64,000 nt of DNA. It comes from Hasllibacter sp963833115. Its GTDB lineage: Bacteria; Pseudomonadota; Alphaproteobacteria; Rhodobacterales; Rhodobacteraceae. The notes under the pieces are model-generated. The model was not told where the DNA came from and did not search any database. It saw only the letters and a program-made list of their open reading frames with translations. The first letter of the stretch is position 1; every line of letters begins with the position of its first letter. Below are positions 35,760 through 45,570 of the stretch, in pieces. The stretch is from the NCBI GenBank assembly GCA_963833115.1, contig CAWHWS010000002.1, forward strand, positions 186,001 through 250,000, written 5' to 3'. A program made the translations under genes and the position numbers.

Positions 35760-35781
35760 GCCCCGGATCGGGGTCCGGGGC
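35760..35781 (-). terminator. Candidate terminator hairpin after the NYN gene
   Basis: GCCCCGG and CCGGGGC pair across an 8-nt loop 10 bp beyond the NYN stop codon on the minus strand. No T tract. Confidence 0.35.
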
Positions 35782-35790
35782 AGCTCCCCG

Positions 35791-36549
35791 TCAGTCTATT
35801 CGCCTGACGAGGAGCTGGTTGGAGCTGCCGCGCCGCGTCTCGAACAGCTTGATGTCCTGCACCAGGTCCGAGAGCTTCTTGCGGCCGTAGGTGCGCGTGT
35901 CGAAATCCGGGTTCGACGCAGTGAGGTACTGGCCCAGCGGGCCCAGCGCATACCATTCGTCGTCGCCGTCGATCGCGTCCATCGCGCGCAGGATCGCGTC
36001 GCGCGCCTCGTTCAGGTCGCCCTTGACCGCCACGGCCTCCGTCGGCGCGGCCGGCGCGCCCGCCGACTTGGGCGGCACCACCTCCCGCGCTCCGGGAGCG
36101 GCGGCGGCGGTCGCGGCGATGTTCTCCAGGAAGATGAACCGTTTGCACGCCTTGCGGAAGGCGTCCGGCGTCTTCTTCTGGCCGATGCCGTAGACGTCCA
36201 GCCCCTGCTCGCGCACCCGTGACGCCAGCCGCGTGAAATCCGAATCCGAGGAGACCAGCACGAACCCGTCGAAGCGCCCGGTGTGCAGGATGTCCATCGC
36301 GTCGATCACGAGGGAGATGTCGGAGGCGTTCTTGCCCACCGTGTTCGCCGGCGAGTGGTGGGGGACCAGCCCGTACTCCGCCTGCACCCGGTTCCAGCCC
36401 GACATCTGGTTGGAGGAGAAATCCCCGTAGCAGCGCCGCACCGACGCCTCGCCCATGCGCGCGATCTCCTCGAAGATGGCGCCGGCATGGCGGGGGGAGG
36501 TGTTGTCGGCGTCGATCAGGACGGCGAGCAGGGGGCGTTCGTCGGACAT
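35791..36549 (-). CDS. NYN-domain (LabA/DUF88-type) protein with C-terminal LOTUS domain
   Basis: 252 aa. The N-terminal NYN/PIN-like domain (about 8-150) has catalytic-type aspartates in LIDADNTSPRHAG, NASDISLVIDAMDIL and VSSDSDFTRLASRVRE. The C-terminal OST-HTH/LOTUS domain (about 178-250) reads DEWYALGPLGQYLTASNPDF, then GRKKLSDLVQDIKLFE. It is a probable RNA-binding nuclease of unknown target. GNAT, a hypothetical gene and formaldehyde dehydrogenase lie upstream on the same strand with short gaps. Confidence 0.9.
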   Translation of the reverse strand: MSDERPLLAVLIDADNTSPRHAGAIFEEIARMGEASVRRCYGDFSSNQMSGWNRVQAEYGLVPHHSPANTVGKNASDISLVIDAMDILHTGRFDGFVLVSSDSDFTRLASRVREQGLDVYGIGQKKTPDAFRKACKRFIFLENIAATAAAAPGAREVVPPKSAGAPAAPTEAVAVKGDLNEARDAILRAMDAIDGDDEWYALGPLGQYLTASNPDFDTRTYGRKKLSDLVQDIKLFETRRGSSNQLLVRRID

Positions 36550-36562
36550 CGGCAGGGCTCCT

Positions 36563-37054
36563 TCAGAGCGCCCGGTACATCACCAGCGCGTCCGTGTAAT
36601 CCCCCGACGGCAGGCGGAAGGCGCGCGGGACGCGGCCCACGACGTCGAACCCCGCCCGCTCCCAGAGGCGGACCGCCCCCGCGTTGGACGCCAGGACGAA
36701 GTTGAACTGCATCGCCTCGAAGCCGGCGGCGCCGGCCCCACCCATCACATGCCCCAGCATGGCGCCCGCGACCCCGCGGCCGCGCGCGGCCGGCGCCGTG
36801 ACGAAGGCCGCGTTCGCCACGTGCGCCCCGCCGCCGCCCTGGTTCGCCCGGAGGTAGCACGTGCCCAGCGGATCGCCGTCCTCCGCCAGGAACGCCCGGT
36901 GCGCCGGCGCCATCCAGTAGGCCAGCGCCGCGTCCCGACCGATGCCGGGGTCGACGGCATAGGTGTCGCCGGCGCGGAAGACGGGCTCGAGCATGGTCCA
37001 TATCGCCAGCGCGTCGGACGGCTCCGTCTCGCGGATCACCAGCGGCACGGGCAC
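36563..37054 (-). CDS. GNAT family N-acetyltransferase
   Basis: 163 aa from GTG 37054; an upstream in-frame start would overlap the preceding gene and add a non-homologous extension. LVIRETEPSDALAIWTMLEP opens the GNAT fold; the acetyl-CoA loop is VTAPAARGRGVAGAMLGH, and FNFVLASNAGAVRLWERAGF is the C-terminal signature. The substrate is unknown. It begins 7 bp after the stop of the hypothetical gene, so it belongs to the formaldehyde dehydrogenase unit. Confidence 0.85.
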   Translation of the reverse strand: MPVPLVIRETEPSDALAIWTMLEPVFRAGDTYAVDPGIGRDAALAYWMAPAHRAFLAEDGDPLGTCYLRANQGGGGAHVANAAFVTAPAARGRGVAGAMLGHVMGGAGAAGFEAMQFNFVLASNAGAVRLWERAGFDVVGRVPRAFRLPSGDYTDALVMYRAL

Positions 37055-37061
37055 GGATCGC

Positions 37062-37468
37062 TCATCCCGCCGCGGCCCGCAGCTCCATGCGGAAGCCACC
37101 GGTCCCGGCATCGTAGTCGCCATCCGCGATCACGCCCACGCGCTGGTGCCAGTGGCGGGCGGTCTTGACCTTCCGCGGTCGCGCGTCCGGGTCCACCGGC
37201 TGGCAGAGGATCAGCACGAAGTCGTTTCGGCCCGAGGCGAGGCGAGCCGAGACGTGTCGTCTCAGAACCGTCCGACCCGCGCTGGACGCAAAGGCCGCCT
37301 CTGCCGACCACGCCATTGTGTCGTAGATCCACGGCTCGGATGACTTGTCGATGCGGTCGCCCCAGACCGTGACCGCGACCTCTCCGTCCTCCCGTTCGGC
37401 GGACCACTGGTTGCGGGGGTTGGCGAGCGTGAACCCGGCCTCCGCGTAGGCTGTGGCGAAGCCGGCCA

Positions 37469-37469
<1 letters not shown>
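37062..37469 (-). CDS. Hypothetical protein coupled to formaldehyde dehydrogenase
   Basis: 135 aa; family not recognised. The N-terminal half (FTLANPRNQWSAEREDGEVAVTVWGDRI) alternates hydrophobic and polar residues like a beta-rich domain, and the C-terminal half has FVLILCQPVDPDARPRKVKTAR and GVIADGDYDAGTGGFRMEL. There is no signal peptide or membrane segment. The start (37469) overlaps the dehydrogenase stop as TGATG, so translation is coupled to it, which hints at a link with formaldehyde metabolism without proving one. Confidence 0.6.
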
Positions 37470-38581
<1,112 letters not shown>

Positions 38582-38697
38582 CTCGTTCCTCCCTGGGCGC
38601 GGCATCGACATGGCCGCGCCCCGAGCCTGCCGCGCGCGAGCCGGTGGACGCAACCCGCCGGGACTCGACAGCACGGCACGGAGGGGAATATGAGTGA

Positions 38698-38712
38698 GAA
38701 CGAATACGGAAC
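38698..38712. promoter_or_regulatory. Probable LexA (SOS) box
   Basis: GAAC-gaatacg-GAAC is the reverse complement of GTTC-N7-GTTC, the direct-repeat LexA operator known from Rhodobacter and other alphaproteobacteria. It lies 29 bp before the ImuB-like start, between it and the divergent dehydrogenase, so it should make the ImuB-like gene DNA-damage inducible. Confidence 0.75.
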
Positions 38713-38740
38713 ATCCATCGCGAAAAGGAGATGTGGAGGC

Positions 38741-39922
38741 ATGCATCCGTCCCCGTCCGCCGATCGGTTCCTGGCCCTGCACCTTCATCGCCTGGGCGCC
38801 GACCTCGCGGTCCGTCAGGGGCGCGCCGGAGCCGGCGGGGCCTTCGCGACCGTCGCCCAGGGGGCGGTCGCCTCGGCCTCCGGCGCCGCGACCCTCGCCG
38901 GGGTGCGCGCGGGCGATTCGCTCCTTCGGGCGCGCGGCCGGTGCCCTGACATCCGGTTCGCGCCCGCCGATCCGGGCGGGGAGGCGCGGCTCCTGTCCGC
39001 CCTGGCGCGCCTCGCCGCGCGGGCCGGGCTCGAGGCCTGGACCTACGGGACCTGCACCCTGGCCGGACGTGTCGCCCCGGGCGCGGGGGCGGAGCTGCGC
39101 GCCCTCGTGGCGGCGATGGGCGCGGCGTCCTCGCTCGGCATCGCGGCGCGCCCGGGCATCGCCGACGTGGCCGGCGCCGCCGCCTTGCTCGCGCGCCACG
39201 CCCATGGCGGGCCCGGAGGGGACGACGCGCTCTGGATGGCGCCGCCGGGCGGCACGGCGGCGGCCCTGGCGCCCCTGCCGGTCGGGGCCCTGTCGCTCGC
39301 GGCGCCGGTGGAGCGGGCGGTCCTGGCCGCGGGTCTGGACCGGATCGGCGCGCTCATGTCGCTGGGCCAGGTGCGGATCGCCGGGCGCTACGGCCTCGAC
39401 GTGGCGCGCCAGGTCGCCGCCCTGACCGGGACGGACCGGCGCCGCGAGACCCTCGCCACCCCGGCGGCGATCGTGCCGCTCCCCGCCCGCGGCGCCCGGC
39501 GTCAGCTCGGAGGCGGCGCCCTGACCGCCGCGGCGCCACCCGGGCCCGGCCCCATGACGCACACCGCCACCGGCCTCGCGGCGGCGGCCCGCCGCGCCCG
39601 GCGGATCGCGGACCTGCCGAGCGGCGGCGAGGACCTCGCCCCGATCCTGCTGCGCGCCCTCCCCGACGGGGGCGCGCTGATCGGCTGGCCGCCGGAGCCG
39701 ATCCGCGCCCTGGGCGGCGGAGCCCCGACCGGCGGCGCGTTCTCCTGGCGCGCCCGCGACTACGCGGCCCTGCCCAGCGCGGCCTCGCCTTTCGACACGG
39801 GCGCGGAATCGCCGGGCGGCGAGCGCGCGCAGGAAGGCTGGCGCGTGCCGACGGGCTCCGGGGCGGTCCTCTGGCTCACCCGCGGGCGCACGGGCTGGGC
39901 CTGCGCGGGCGCCTTCGTCTGA
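38741..39922 (+). CDS. ImuB-like Y-family polymerase-related protein, catalytically degenerate
   Basis: 393 aa from ATG 38741, with AAGGAG at 38725-38730. RFLALHLHRLGADLAVRQ, then VRAGDSLLRARGRCPDIRFAPADPGGEARLLSALARLAA, follow ImuB N-termini, and the C-terminus (FSWRARDYAAL, then WRVPTGSGAVLWLTRGRTGWACAGAF) matches the ImuB tail. The carboxylates expected of an active Y-family polymerase are not evident, as in ImuB. It is shorter than typical ImuB (about 480-500 aa), and neither imuA nor dnaE2 is adjacent. The LexA box indicates SOS control. It is inferred to be a mutasome adaptor or a decayed copy. Confidence 0.7.
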   Translation: MHPSPSADRFLALHLHRLGADLAVRQGRAGAGGAFATVAQGAVASASGAATLAGVRAGDSLLRARGRCPDIRFAPADPGGEARLLSALARLAARAGLEAWTYGTCTLAGRVAPGAGAELRALVAAMGAASSLGIAARPGIADVAGAAALLARHAHGGPGGDDALWMAPPGGTAAALAPLPVGALSLAAPVERAVLAAGLDRIGALMSLGQVRIAGRYGLDVARQVAALTGTDRRRETLATPAAIVPLPARGARRQLGGGALTAAAPPGPGPMTHTATGLAAAARRARRIADLPSGGEDLAPILLRALPDGGALIGWPPEPIRALGGGAPTGGAFSWRARDYAALPSAASPFDTGAESPGGERAQEGWRVPTGSGAVLWLTRGRTGWACAGAFV

Positions 39923-40103
39923 GGAGGGAGACATCCGGCACCGCGGGTCGAGGGGGGGAGGTCGGCCGCGGCGCCGGTGCCTCCTCGGACCATGGCCCCG
40001 CGCTCGGGCGGTGGCGGGGCGCGGGCGTGGTCATCCCCGGGCGCCGCCGCGGCGCCGCCGCGGCAGGGTTGATTTCGCGTTTCCTCGCGGCCACCCTCCG
40101 GAG

Positions 40104-40460
40104 GTGAGCTCGACCGATCCGATCCCCTTCCCGGCCCGCCCCGGCGCCGAGCGCGCCCCGCGCCAGGTCTCCTTCGACCGGCGCGAGCTCGGCACGATCC
40201 TCGGGCTCTACGGCCGCATGGTGGCGGCGGGCGAATGGCGGGACTACGCGATCTCCGCCCTTCGGGAGGTCGCGGTGTTCTCGATCTTCCGCCGCGCGGC
40301 GGAGATGCCGCTCTACCGGATCGAGAAGCGCCCCAAGCTGCGCGCCAGGCGTCAGACCTATGCCGTGATCGCGCTCGACGGACGGGTGCTCAAGCGCGGC
40401 GACGACCTCCCCCAGGTGCTGCGGGTCCTCGAACGGGCGCTGATCCGCCCGGTCGACTAG
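40104..40460 (+). CDS. DUF2794 family protein
   Basis: 118 aa from GTG 40104, in frame with CCGGAG just before it. QVSFDRRELGTILGLYGRMVAAGEWRDYAI, VAVFSIFRRAAEMPLYRIEKRPKLR, and YAVIALDGRVLKRGDDLPQVLRVLER are the conserved DUF2794 blocks of alphaproteobacteria. The function is unknown. Its stop shares a CTAG with the stop of the convergent NlpC/P60 gene (40457-40460). Confidence 0.9.
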   Translation: MSSTDPIPFPARPGAERAPRQVSFDRRELGTILGLYGRMVAAGEWRDYAISALREVAVFSIFRRAAEMPLYRIEKRPKLRARRQTYAVIALDGRVLKRGDDLPQVLRVLERALIRPVD

Positions 40461-41224
40461 GCCGGCCCGCCCGCCGCGAGGAGCGGCCCGTCCCCGCCGG
40501 CCTCGATCCGGGCGATGCCCGTCGCGATGCCCTCGACCGCGACCGCCATGGCGCCGGCATTGGCGTGGATCATGCTCCCGTCCCCGCGCGCCATGGCGAC
40601 ATGCCCGGCCCAGAACAACAGGGCCCCTCGGGGCGACGCCACCGGGTCGCCCGCGACCGGCCGGCCGAAGGTCGCGCGCTGCGGTCCGCTGTCGGCCGGG
40701 CATCGGGTGCCGCAGGCCAGGAGCGCGGCCTGGACGAGGCCGGAGCAGTCGATCCCGTCGGCCCCGTCCCCACCCCAGAGATAGGGCACGCCGAGGAACC
40801 GCTCGGCCACGGCGACGGGATCGTTCTCGGGCGCGTCGTCCGGCCGGACCTGCGCGCGGGGGATCCACCCCTCGCCGCAGGCGGCGAACCGCGCCGCGCC
40901 GCCGCCGCCCGCGGCGCCGGGCGCGTCCCGTCCGATCGTGACCCGCGCGCCGAAGGGCAGCCGCATCACCGTCTGCGCCCGGATGTCGGGTTCGGCGTAG
41001 AGATGCGCGCAAAGGGTGCGCACGCGGTGCGTCGGCCGTCCCGGCGCGCCGAGCGCGCCCGCCGCCATCCACCCTTCGAGCCCATCGCGCGCGCAGAGCA
41101 CCCGCGCCGCGTCGCCCCGCGCCTCGAGCAGGTCCACCTCCTCGCCATGCGCATACTGCCGCAGGAGCGCCCCTCCCGGCGCCGCGCGCAGGTCCGCCAA
41201 CGCCGCGGCGACCGCGCGCCTCAC
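40457..41224 (-). CDS. NlpC/P60 family cell-wall peptidase
   Basis: 255 aa. The N-terminal part (about 20-125) carries SH3b-like modules (EEVDLLEARGDAARVLCARDG; VMRLPFGARVTIGRD). The C-terminal cysteine peptidase has Cys160 (DGIDCSGLVQAAL), His208 (FWAGHVAM) and His220 (SMIHANAG). It probably cuts peptide bonds in cell-wall stem peptides. No signal peptide is visible, so export or cytosolic recycling is open. The GTG start overlaps the leucyl aminopeptidase stop (GTGA), and the pair may degrade murein peptides together. Confidence 0.92.
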   Translation of the reverse strand: MRRAVAAALADLRAAPGGALLRQYAHGEEVDLLEARGDAARVLCARDGLEGWMAAGALGAPGRPTHRVRTLCAHLYAEPDIRAQTVMRLPFGARVTIGRDAPGAAGGGGAARFAACGEGWIPRAQVRPDDAPENDPVAVAERFLGVPYLWGGDGADGIDCSGLVQAALLACGTRCPADSGPQRATFGRPVAGDPVASPRGALLFWAGHVAMARGDGSMIHANAGAMAVAVEGIATGIARIEAGGDGPLLAAGGPA

Positions 41225-42630
41225 CGGGCGAGCGCGCCCAGGAGCGCCCGCGCGCCCATGCCCGCGCCCCCCTTGGTCCGGCCGGGCGCGGCCGTCGCCG
41301 TCCAGGCGCCGACGTCGAAATGGGTGTAGCGCGCCGGATCGCCGGCGAAGCGCCGCAGGAACAGCGCCGCCGTGATCGCGCCGGCCAGGCCGCCCTTGGG
41401 CGCGTTGTCCAGATCGGCGATGCCCGGTTCGATCATCGCCTCGTAGGGCGCGTGGAACGGCAGGCGCCAGACCGGGTCTCGCACCGCCTTCCCCGCGGTG
41501 CCCAGCGCCGCGGCGAGCGCCTCGTCCCCGGTGAAGAACGCGGCGATGTCGAGGCCCACGGCGACCCGCGCCGCGCCCGTCAGCGTCGCCATGGAGATCA
41601 GCGCGTCCGGCCCCTCCTCCGCCGCATAGCTCAGGGCATCCGCCAGGATCAGGCGCCCTTCGGCGTCGGTGTTGTTGACCTCCACCGTCCGCCCCGAGCG
41701 GGAGGTCAGGATGTCGCCCGGCCGCATCGCGCCCCCCGCGACCGCGTTCTCCGCCAGGGGAATCAGGACGCGCAGGCGCAGCCGCAGCCCCGTCGCCAGG
41801 ATCATGTGCATGAGGCCGAGCACGGTCGCGGCGCCGCCCATGTCCTTCTTCATCAGCGCCATCGACGTCCCCGGCTTGAGGTTCAGCCCGCCCGTGTCGA
41901 AGGCCACGCCCTTGCCCACCAGCGTCACGGCGGGACCGTCCTCGCCGGCGCGGATGTCGACGAGCCGGGGCGCGCGCGCGGGCGCCGCCGCGCGGCCGAC
42001 CGCCTCGATCAGGGGGAAGCCCTCCGCCAGCGCGGCGCCGTCGATCACCTGCGCCCGCGCGCCGTGCCGCTCGGCCACCGCGCACGCCGCCTCCGCGATC
42101 TCGGCCGGGCCGGCGTCCTGGGCGGGCGTGTCGATCAGGGTCCGGGTGATGCGCTCGCCCTCGGCGATCGCCTCGAGCCGCGCGGGGTCGCACCCCTCCG
42201 GCGGGGCGAGGACGGCGCCGGGCGCCTCGGCGCGCCGGTAGCGCCCGAACCGGTAGCCCGCCAGCAGCCAGCCGAGGGCGATCTCGTCACGGCTGGCGCC
42301 GTCCGGAACCCATCCGAGGCGCCAGTGGCCCGCCGGCAGCGCCGCCCGGGCCGCGGCGGCGGAGAACCTGTGCCGGGCGCGCTCCGCCACCGGGCCGAGG
42401 CCCACGATCGCGCCCGCCGGCGCCCCGTCCGCGCCCGGCAGGACCAGCGTCCGCCCCGCCGCGGCGCGGTAGCCGGAGGCCGCGAGCCAGGCCCGGCCCG
42501 GCGCGCCCAGCGGAAGGCCCTCGAGATCGTCCGGCCCCGCCACGTGCAGCGGCAGCGCGTCCGCGGCCCCGTCGGCGAAGCGCATGGCGCCGTCCGCCTC
42601 GGGGATGATCGGTCCGGGTTCCTGGGCCAT
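41221..42630 (-). CDS. M17 family leucyl aminopeptidase
   Basis: 469 aa from ATG 42630. The M17 catalytic domain has LVGKGVAFDTGGLNLKPG, ALMKKDMGGAATVLG and the signature NNTDAEGRLILADAL, with the metal-binding Lys/Asp/Glu set intact. The N-terminal domain is family-like but divergent (ASGYRAAAGRTLVLPGADG). It removes N-terminal residues, especially Leu, from peptides in the cytosol using two metal ions. It is coupled by GTGA overlap to the NlpC/P60 gene downstream. Confidence 0.94.
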   Translation of the reverse strand: MAQEPGPIIPEADGAMRFADGAADALPLHVAGPDDLEGLPLGAPGRAWLAASGYRAAAGRTLVLPGADGAPAGAIVGLGPVAERARHRFSAAAARAALPAGHWRLGWVPDGASRDEIALGWLLAGYRFGRYRRAEAPGAVLAPPEGCDPARLEAIAEGERITRTLIDTPAQDAGPAEIAEAACAVAERHGARAQVIDGAALAEGFPLIEAVGRAAAPARAPRLVDIRAGEDGPAVTLVGKGVAFDTGGLNLKPGTSMALMKKDMGGAATVLGLMHMILATGLRLRLRVLIPLAENAVAGGAMRPGDILTSRSGRTVEVNNTDAEGRLILADALSYAAEEGPDALISMATLTGAARVAVGLDIAAFFTGDEALAAALGTAGKAVRDPVWRLPFHAPYEAMIEPGIADLDNAPKGGLAGAITAALFLRRFAGDPARYTHFDVGAWTATAAPGRTKGGAGMGARALLGALAR

Positions 42631-42718
42631 GCGCGCTCCGTCGGCGGGCGCGGCCCATCGCCCGCCATCGGGACGCGAGACTACCCGCCGCCCGGGCGCC
42701 CGCAACCCGGCCCGCGCG

Positions 42719-43174
42719 TCAGAGCACGTTGGCCTCTCGGATCGCCTGGAGCGAGCGCGCGCCGATCCGCCCCAGCCGCGCGGTCGTCGCCGCCAGCGCG
42801 ACGGCGTCGTCCGCGAGCGCCGCTTGCGCCGCGCCGCGCGCCGCCTCGGCCAGGGTCACGAGGCCGATCCCCCCCGCGATGCCGACCAGGCGGCGCGCGG
42901 CCTTCGCGCGATGGGCCGGCGATCCCGCCGCCGCGCGCTCGAGCTCGATCAGGCGATGCTCCAGCGTGTCGATCGCCCGCGCGACCGTCAGTTGCGCGGC
43001 CTCCGGCCCCATGTCGGCGACCAGCTCGCCGATGCGCGCGGGATCGATCCGCAGCGGCTCCTCGAAGGCGGCGGGCACGATCCGCGCCGGCACGGGCGGG
43101 GGCTCCGCCACGGGGCCGGGCTCGGGCTCCTCGACGGCCTGCGGCCCGCCGGATCGACCGGTGATGTCCTTCAT
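42719..43174 (-). CDS. Degenerate HPt-like helical protein
   Basis: 151 aa. Residues 1-45 are Pro/Glu-rich and probably disordered. Residues about 48-148 are predicted helical and resemble a histidine phosphotransfer domain: KAARRLVGIAGGIGLVTLAEAA aligns with the usual AAHSLKGxAxxxG box, but the phospho-accepting His is Arg94 and the following Lys is Val97. If the resemblance is real, phosphotransfer is lost. It lies between the aminopeptidase and the divergent carbonic anhydrase; the promoter region of 136 bp is shared. Confidence 0.55.
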   Translation of the reverse strand: MKDITGRSGGPQAVEEPEPGPVAEPPPVPARIVPAAFEEPLRIDPARIGELVADMGPEAAQLTVARAIDTLEHRLIELERAAAGSPAHRAKAARRLVGIAGGIGLVTLAEAARGAAQAALADDAVALAATTARLGRIGARSLQAIREANVL

Positions 43175-43310
43175 GGCACGCTCCTATCCCGTCCTCGGGG
43201 GATCCATACCGCGCCGCGCTTACCGCTGGGTGAAGGCCGCCGCGGGGCGTCGCTCGAATCCCCCTCGAATACGGTGTAACCGCGGCCAGCGTCCCCGCCC
43301 GGAGTTCGAG

Positions 43311-43949
43311 ATGGATCACGCCTCCCCGCTGCCAGGCTTCCTGGTGCAGCGCTATCGCGGCTGGAAGGCCACGACCCACGCGGACAACGCCGCCTGGTAC
43401 CGCCGCCTGGCCGAGGACGGGCAGCGGCCCCGCGCGATGGTCATCTCCTGCTGCGACAGCCGCGTCCACGTGACGTCGATCTTCGGCGCCGAGCAGGGGG
43501 AGTTCTTCATCCACCGCAACATCGCGGCCCTCGTGCCGCCATACCGACCCGACGGCGACCTCCACGGCACCTCGGCGGCGGTCGAGTACGCGGTCCTCGG
43601 CCTTCGCGTCGGGCACGTGATCGTGATGGGCCATTCGCGCTGCGGCGGGGTGCGGCACTGCTACGACATGTGCGCCGGCACCGCCGGCCCGCCCCAGGGC
43701 GGGGGGTTCGTCGACCGCTGGATGGATCTCCTTCGCCCCGGCTACGAGACGCTGGACGGCACGGACGAGGACGCGCGGGTCGCCGACCTGGAACGCGCCG
43801 GCGTGCGGATCTCCCTGGCGAACCTCGCGACCTTCCCCTTCGTGCGGGACGCGATGGCGGACGGCGAGCTCAAGCTGCACGGGCTCTACAACGACATCGC
43901 GGGCGGGGGGCTCTGGGCGCTCGGCCCGGAGGGGTTCCAGCCCGTCTGA
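43311..43949 (+). CDS. Beta-class carbonic anhydrase
   Basis: 212 aa; interconverts CO2 and bicarbonate. Zinc ligands Cys47, His108 and Cys111 (ISCCDSRVH; VMGHSRCGG) and the Asp49-Arg51 dyad are in place. The N-terminus MDHASPLPGFLVQRYRGWK is typical of the bacterial cytosolic subgroup. GGAGTTCGAG precedes ATG 43311. It ends 16 bp before the convergent DUF4139 gene. Bicarbonate supply for carboxylases such as acetyl-CoA carboxylase is the usual role. Confidence 0.95.
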   Translation: MDHASPLPGFLVQRYRGWKATTHADNAAWYRRLAEDGQRPRAMVISCCDSRVHVTSIFGAEQGEFFIHRNIAALVPPYRPDGDLHGTSAAVEYAVLGLRVGHVIVMGHSRCGGVRHCYDMCAGTAGPPQGGGFVDRWMDLLRPGYETLDGTDEDARVADLERAGVRISLANLATFPFVRDAMADGELKLHGLYNDIAGGGLWALGPEGFQPV

Positions 43950-43965
43950 CCGGGGTCGCGGCGCG

Positions 43966-45570
43966 CTAGGGCCGCCAGAGCAAGGCCCGGTCCTCCGGCC
44001 AGTCGAACTCGAAGGTCAGCTCCACCTCGCGCCGCTCGCCGGGCGCGAGCGTCATCTCCCAGGCGGCGACCCCGCGCACGTCCTCCACGTCGCGCGCGTC
44101 CGGCGGCGGCACGGCCGTCACCTCGATGCGCAGCGCGTCCTGCTCGGAGACCGGCAGCGCGTAGAGCGCGGTCACCTCGCGCGGGGCGTCGCCGGTGTTC
44201 TCCACCCCGAAGCGCACCCGCGACCTCCGGTCCGAGGAGCGCCGGATCACGCCCCGGTCGCCGCCCGCCTGCGAGAGCACCACGTGATCGAGGCGCAGCG
44301 TCTCCACCGGCCCGAACGGCAGGACCGCGTCCGCCCCCTCCGCCCAGCCGGGCAGCCAGCCCCGCCCGACCAGCGCGCCGTCGCGCCAGTGCCGCGCCTC
44401 GCCGGGCGCCAGCGTCTCGCCGGGATTGACCGCGGTCGCCACGAGGAAGGCCGTCTCCTCGACCTCCGGCACGGCGCGCAGCGCGATGCGCGGCACGGCC
44501 GCGATCTCCGGCAGCGGCAGCACCGCCGCCGCGCCCTCCTTGGAGGACGGCACCGTCACCGCGCCGGGCAGGACGTAGGAGAGCGCGAGCCCACGGCGCT
44601 CGGCCGCCGCCTCGGGCGCCGAGGCCATCCGCATCTGCATCATGTCCGCTTCCCCGGCCTCGAACGGCAGGACCGGCCCGGCCTCCGCGGGGTCCACGAT
44701 GCGCGCGATGTCGGGGAACGGCTCGGATGGGGCCAGCCGCCCGTTCGGCTCGGCGGTCGAGAGCGTCAGCGCGACCTCCGGCCACGGCGCGCCGGTCTCC
44801 TGGCGGAGCTCGGCGCGGCGCTCGATCCGGAGCGTCCCGGCCACGCTGTCGAGATGGAGGTCGTAGACCGGCGTCCAGCCGGCGCGCAGGACCTCCTGCG
44901 TGACGCGCACCACCGCCGGGCCCGGCGCGTCCATCTCGACCTCCACGATGAGGCCCGCCGCCCCGTCCTCCGGCGCGCCCGACGCCGCGACCGTGCGGCT
45001 CGCGCGCTCGACCGCCGCGCGGTCGCGCTCGACGGCCGCCTCCGCCGCCCGGCGCTCGGGCCGCGCCGCCAGGATCGCCGCCTCCGCGCGCGCCACCAGC
45101 GCCGCGACCTCGCGCGACGTCCGGGCGATCTGCGCCGGATCGCCGCCCGGCGCCACGGCGCGTAGGACCTCGATCGCCGCCCGCTCGCCCGCGATCCGCG
45201 CGTCGATCGCCGCGAGCGCGTCCTCAGCCAGGGCCAGGTCCGCCTGCGCCGCGCGAAGCGCCTCCACGGCCGCGTCCTGCCCTGGCGTCAGCAGCGCCTC
45301 CCGCGCGGCCGGGAGGGAGGCGGCCCCGCGAACCCCCGTGATTCGGGCGCCCTCGACCTCGACCGCGGGCAGGGCGCCGTCCGACCGCGGCAGGGGCAGC
45401 AGCAGCCGGTGCGACCCGGCCGGCAGCTCGGCCCGGCCCTCCCGCACGAGCGTCGCGCCCGAGAGGAACACGGTCGCGGCGACCGGCGGCGTCGGCACCG
45501 CGACATCGGCCGCCAGGACGCGGAAGGGGAGGAGCAAGAGCGGGACGGCGGCGGCGCATGCGCGGATCAT
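43966..45570 (-). CDS. DUF4139 domain protein (mucoidy inhibitor MuiA-like)
   Basis: 534 aa with a signal peptide (residues 1 to about 21, ending FRVLAADV). The N-terminal DUF4140-like domain (TVFLSGATLVREGRAELPAGSHRLLLPL) precedes a coiled-coil region (about 95-200) and the beta-rich DUF4139 domain (GWTPVYDLHLDS, SRVRFGVENTGDAPREVTALYALPVSEQ, ending ELTFEFDWPEDRALLW). It is exported; the molecular function is unknown, with a link to mucoidy in one species. AGGAAGG lies upstream of ATG 45570, preferred over earlier starts for the signal peptide. Confidence 0.85.
   Translation of the reverse strand: MIRACAAAVPLLLLPFRVLAADVAVPTPPVAATVFLSGATLVREGRAELPAGSHRLLLPLPRSDGALPAVEVEGARITGVRGAASLPAAREALLTPGQDAAVEALRAAQADLALAEDALAAIDARIAGERAAIEVLRAVAPGGDPAQIARTSREVAALVARAEAAILAARPERRAAEAAVERDRAAVERASRTVAASGAPEDGAAGLIVEVEMDAPGPAVVRVTQEVLRAGWTPVYDLHLDSVAGTLRIERRAELRQETGAPWPEVALTLSTAEPNGRLAPSEPFPDIARIVDPAEAGPVLPFEAGEADMMQMRMASAPEAAAERRGLALSYVLPGAVTVPSSKEGAAAVLPLPEIAAVPRIALRAVPEVEETAFLVATAVNPGETLAPGEARHWRDGALVGRGWLPGWAEGADAVLPFGPVETLRLDHVVLSQAGGDRGVIRRSSDRRSRVRFGVENTGDAPREVTALYALPVSEQDALRIEVTAVPPPDARDVEDVRGVAAWEMTLAPGERREVELTFEFDWPEDRALLWRP

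Noticed and set aside
38731..38949. 72-codon frame starting at ATG 38731
   Set aside because: Out of frame with the ImuB-like protein and without any motif; AAGGAG is too close to this ATG and fits the one at 38741.
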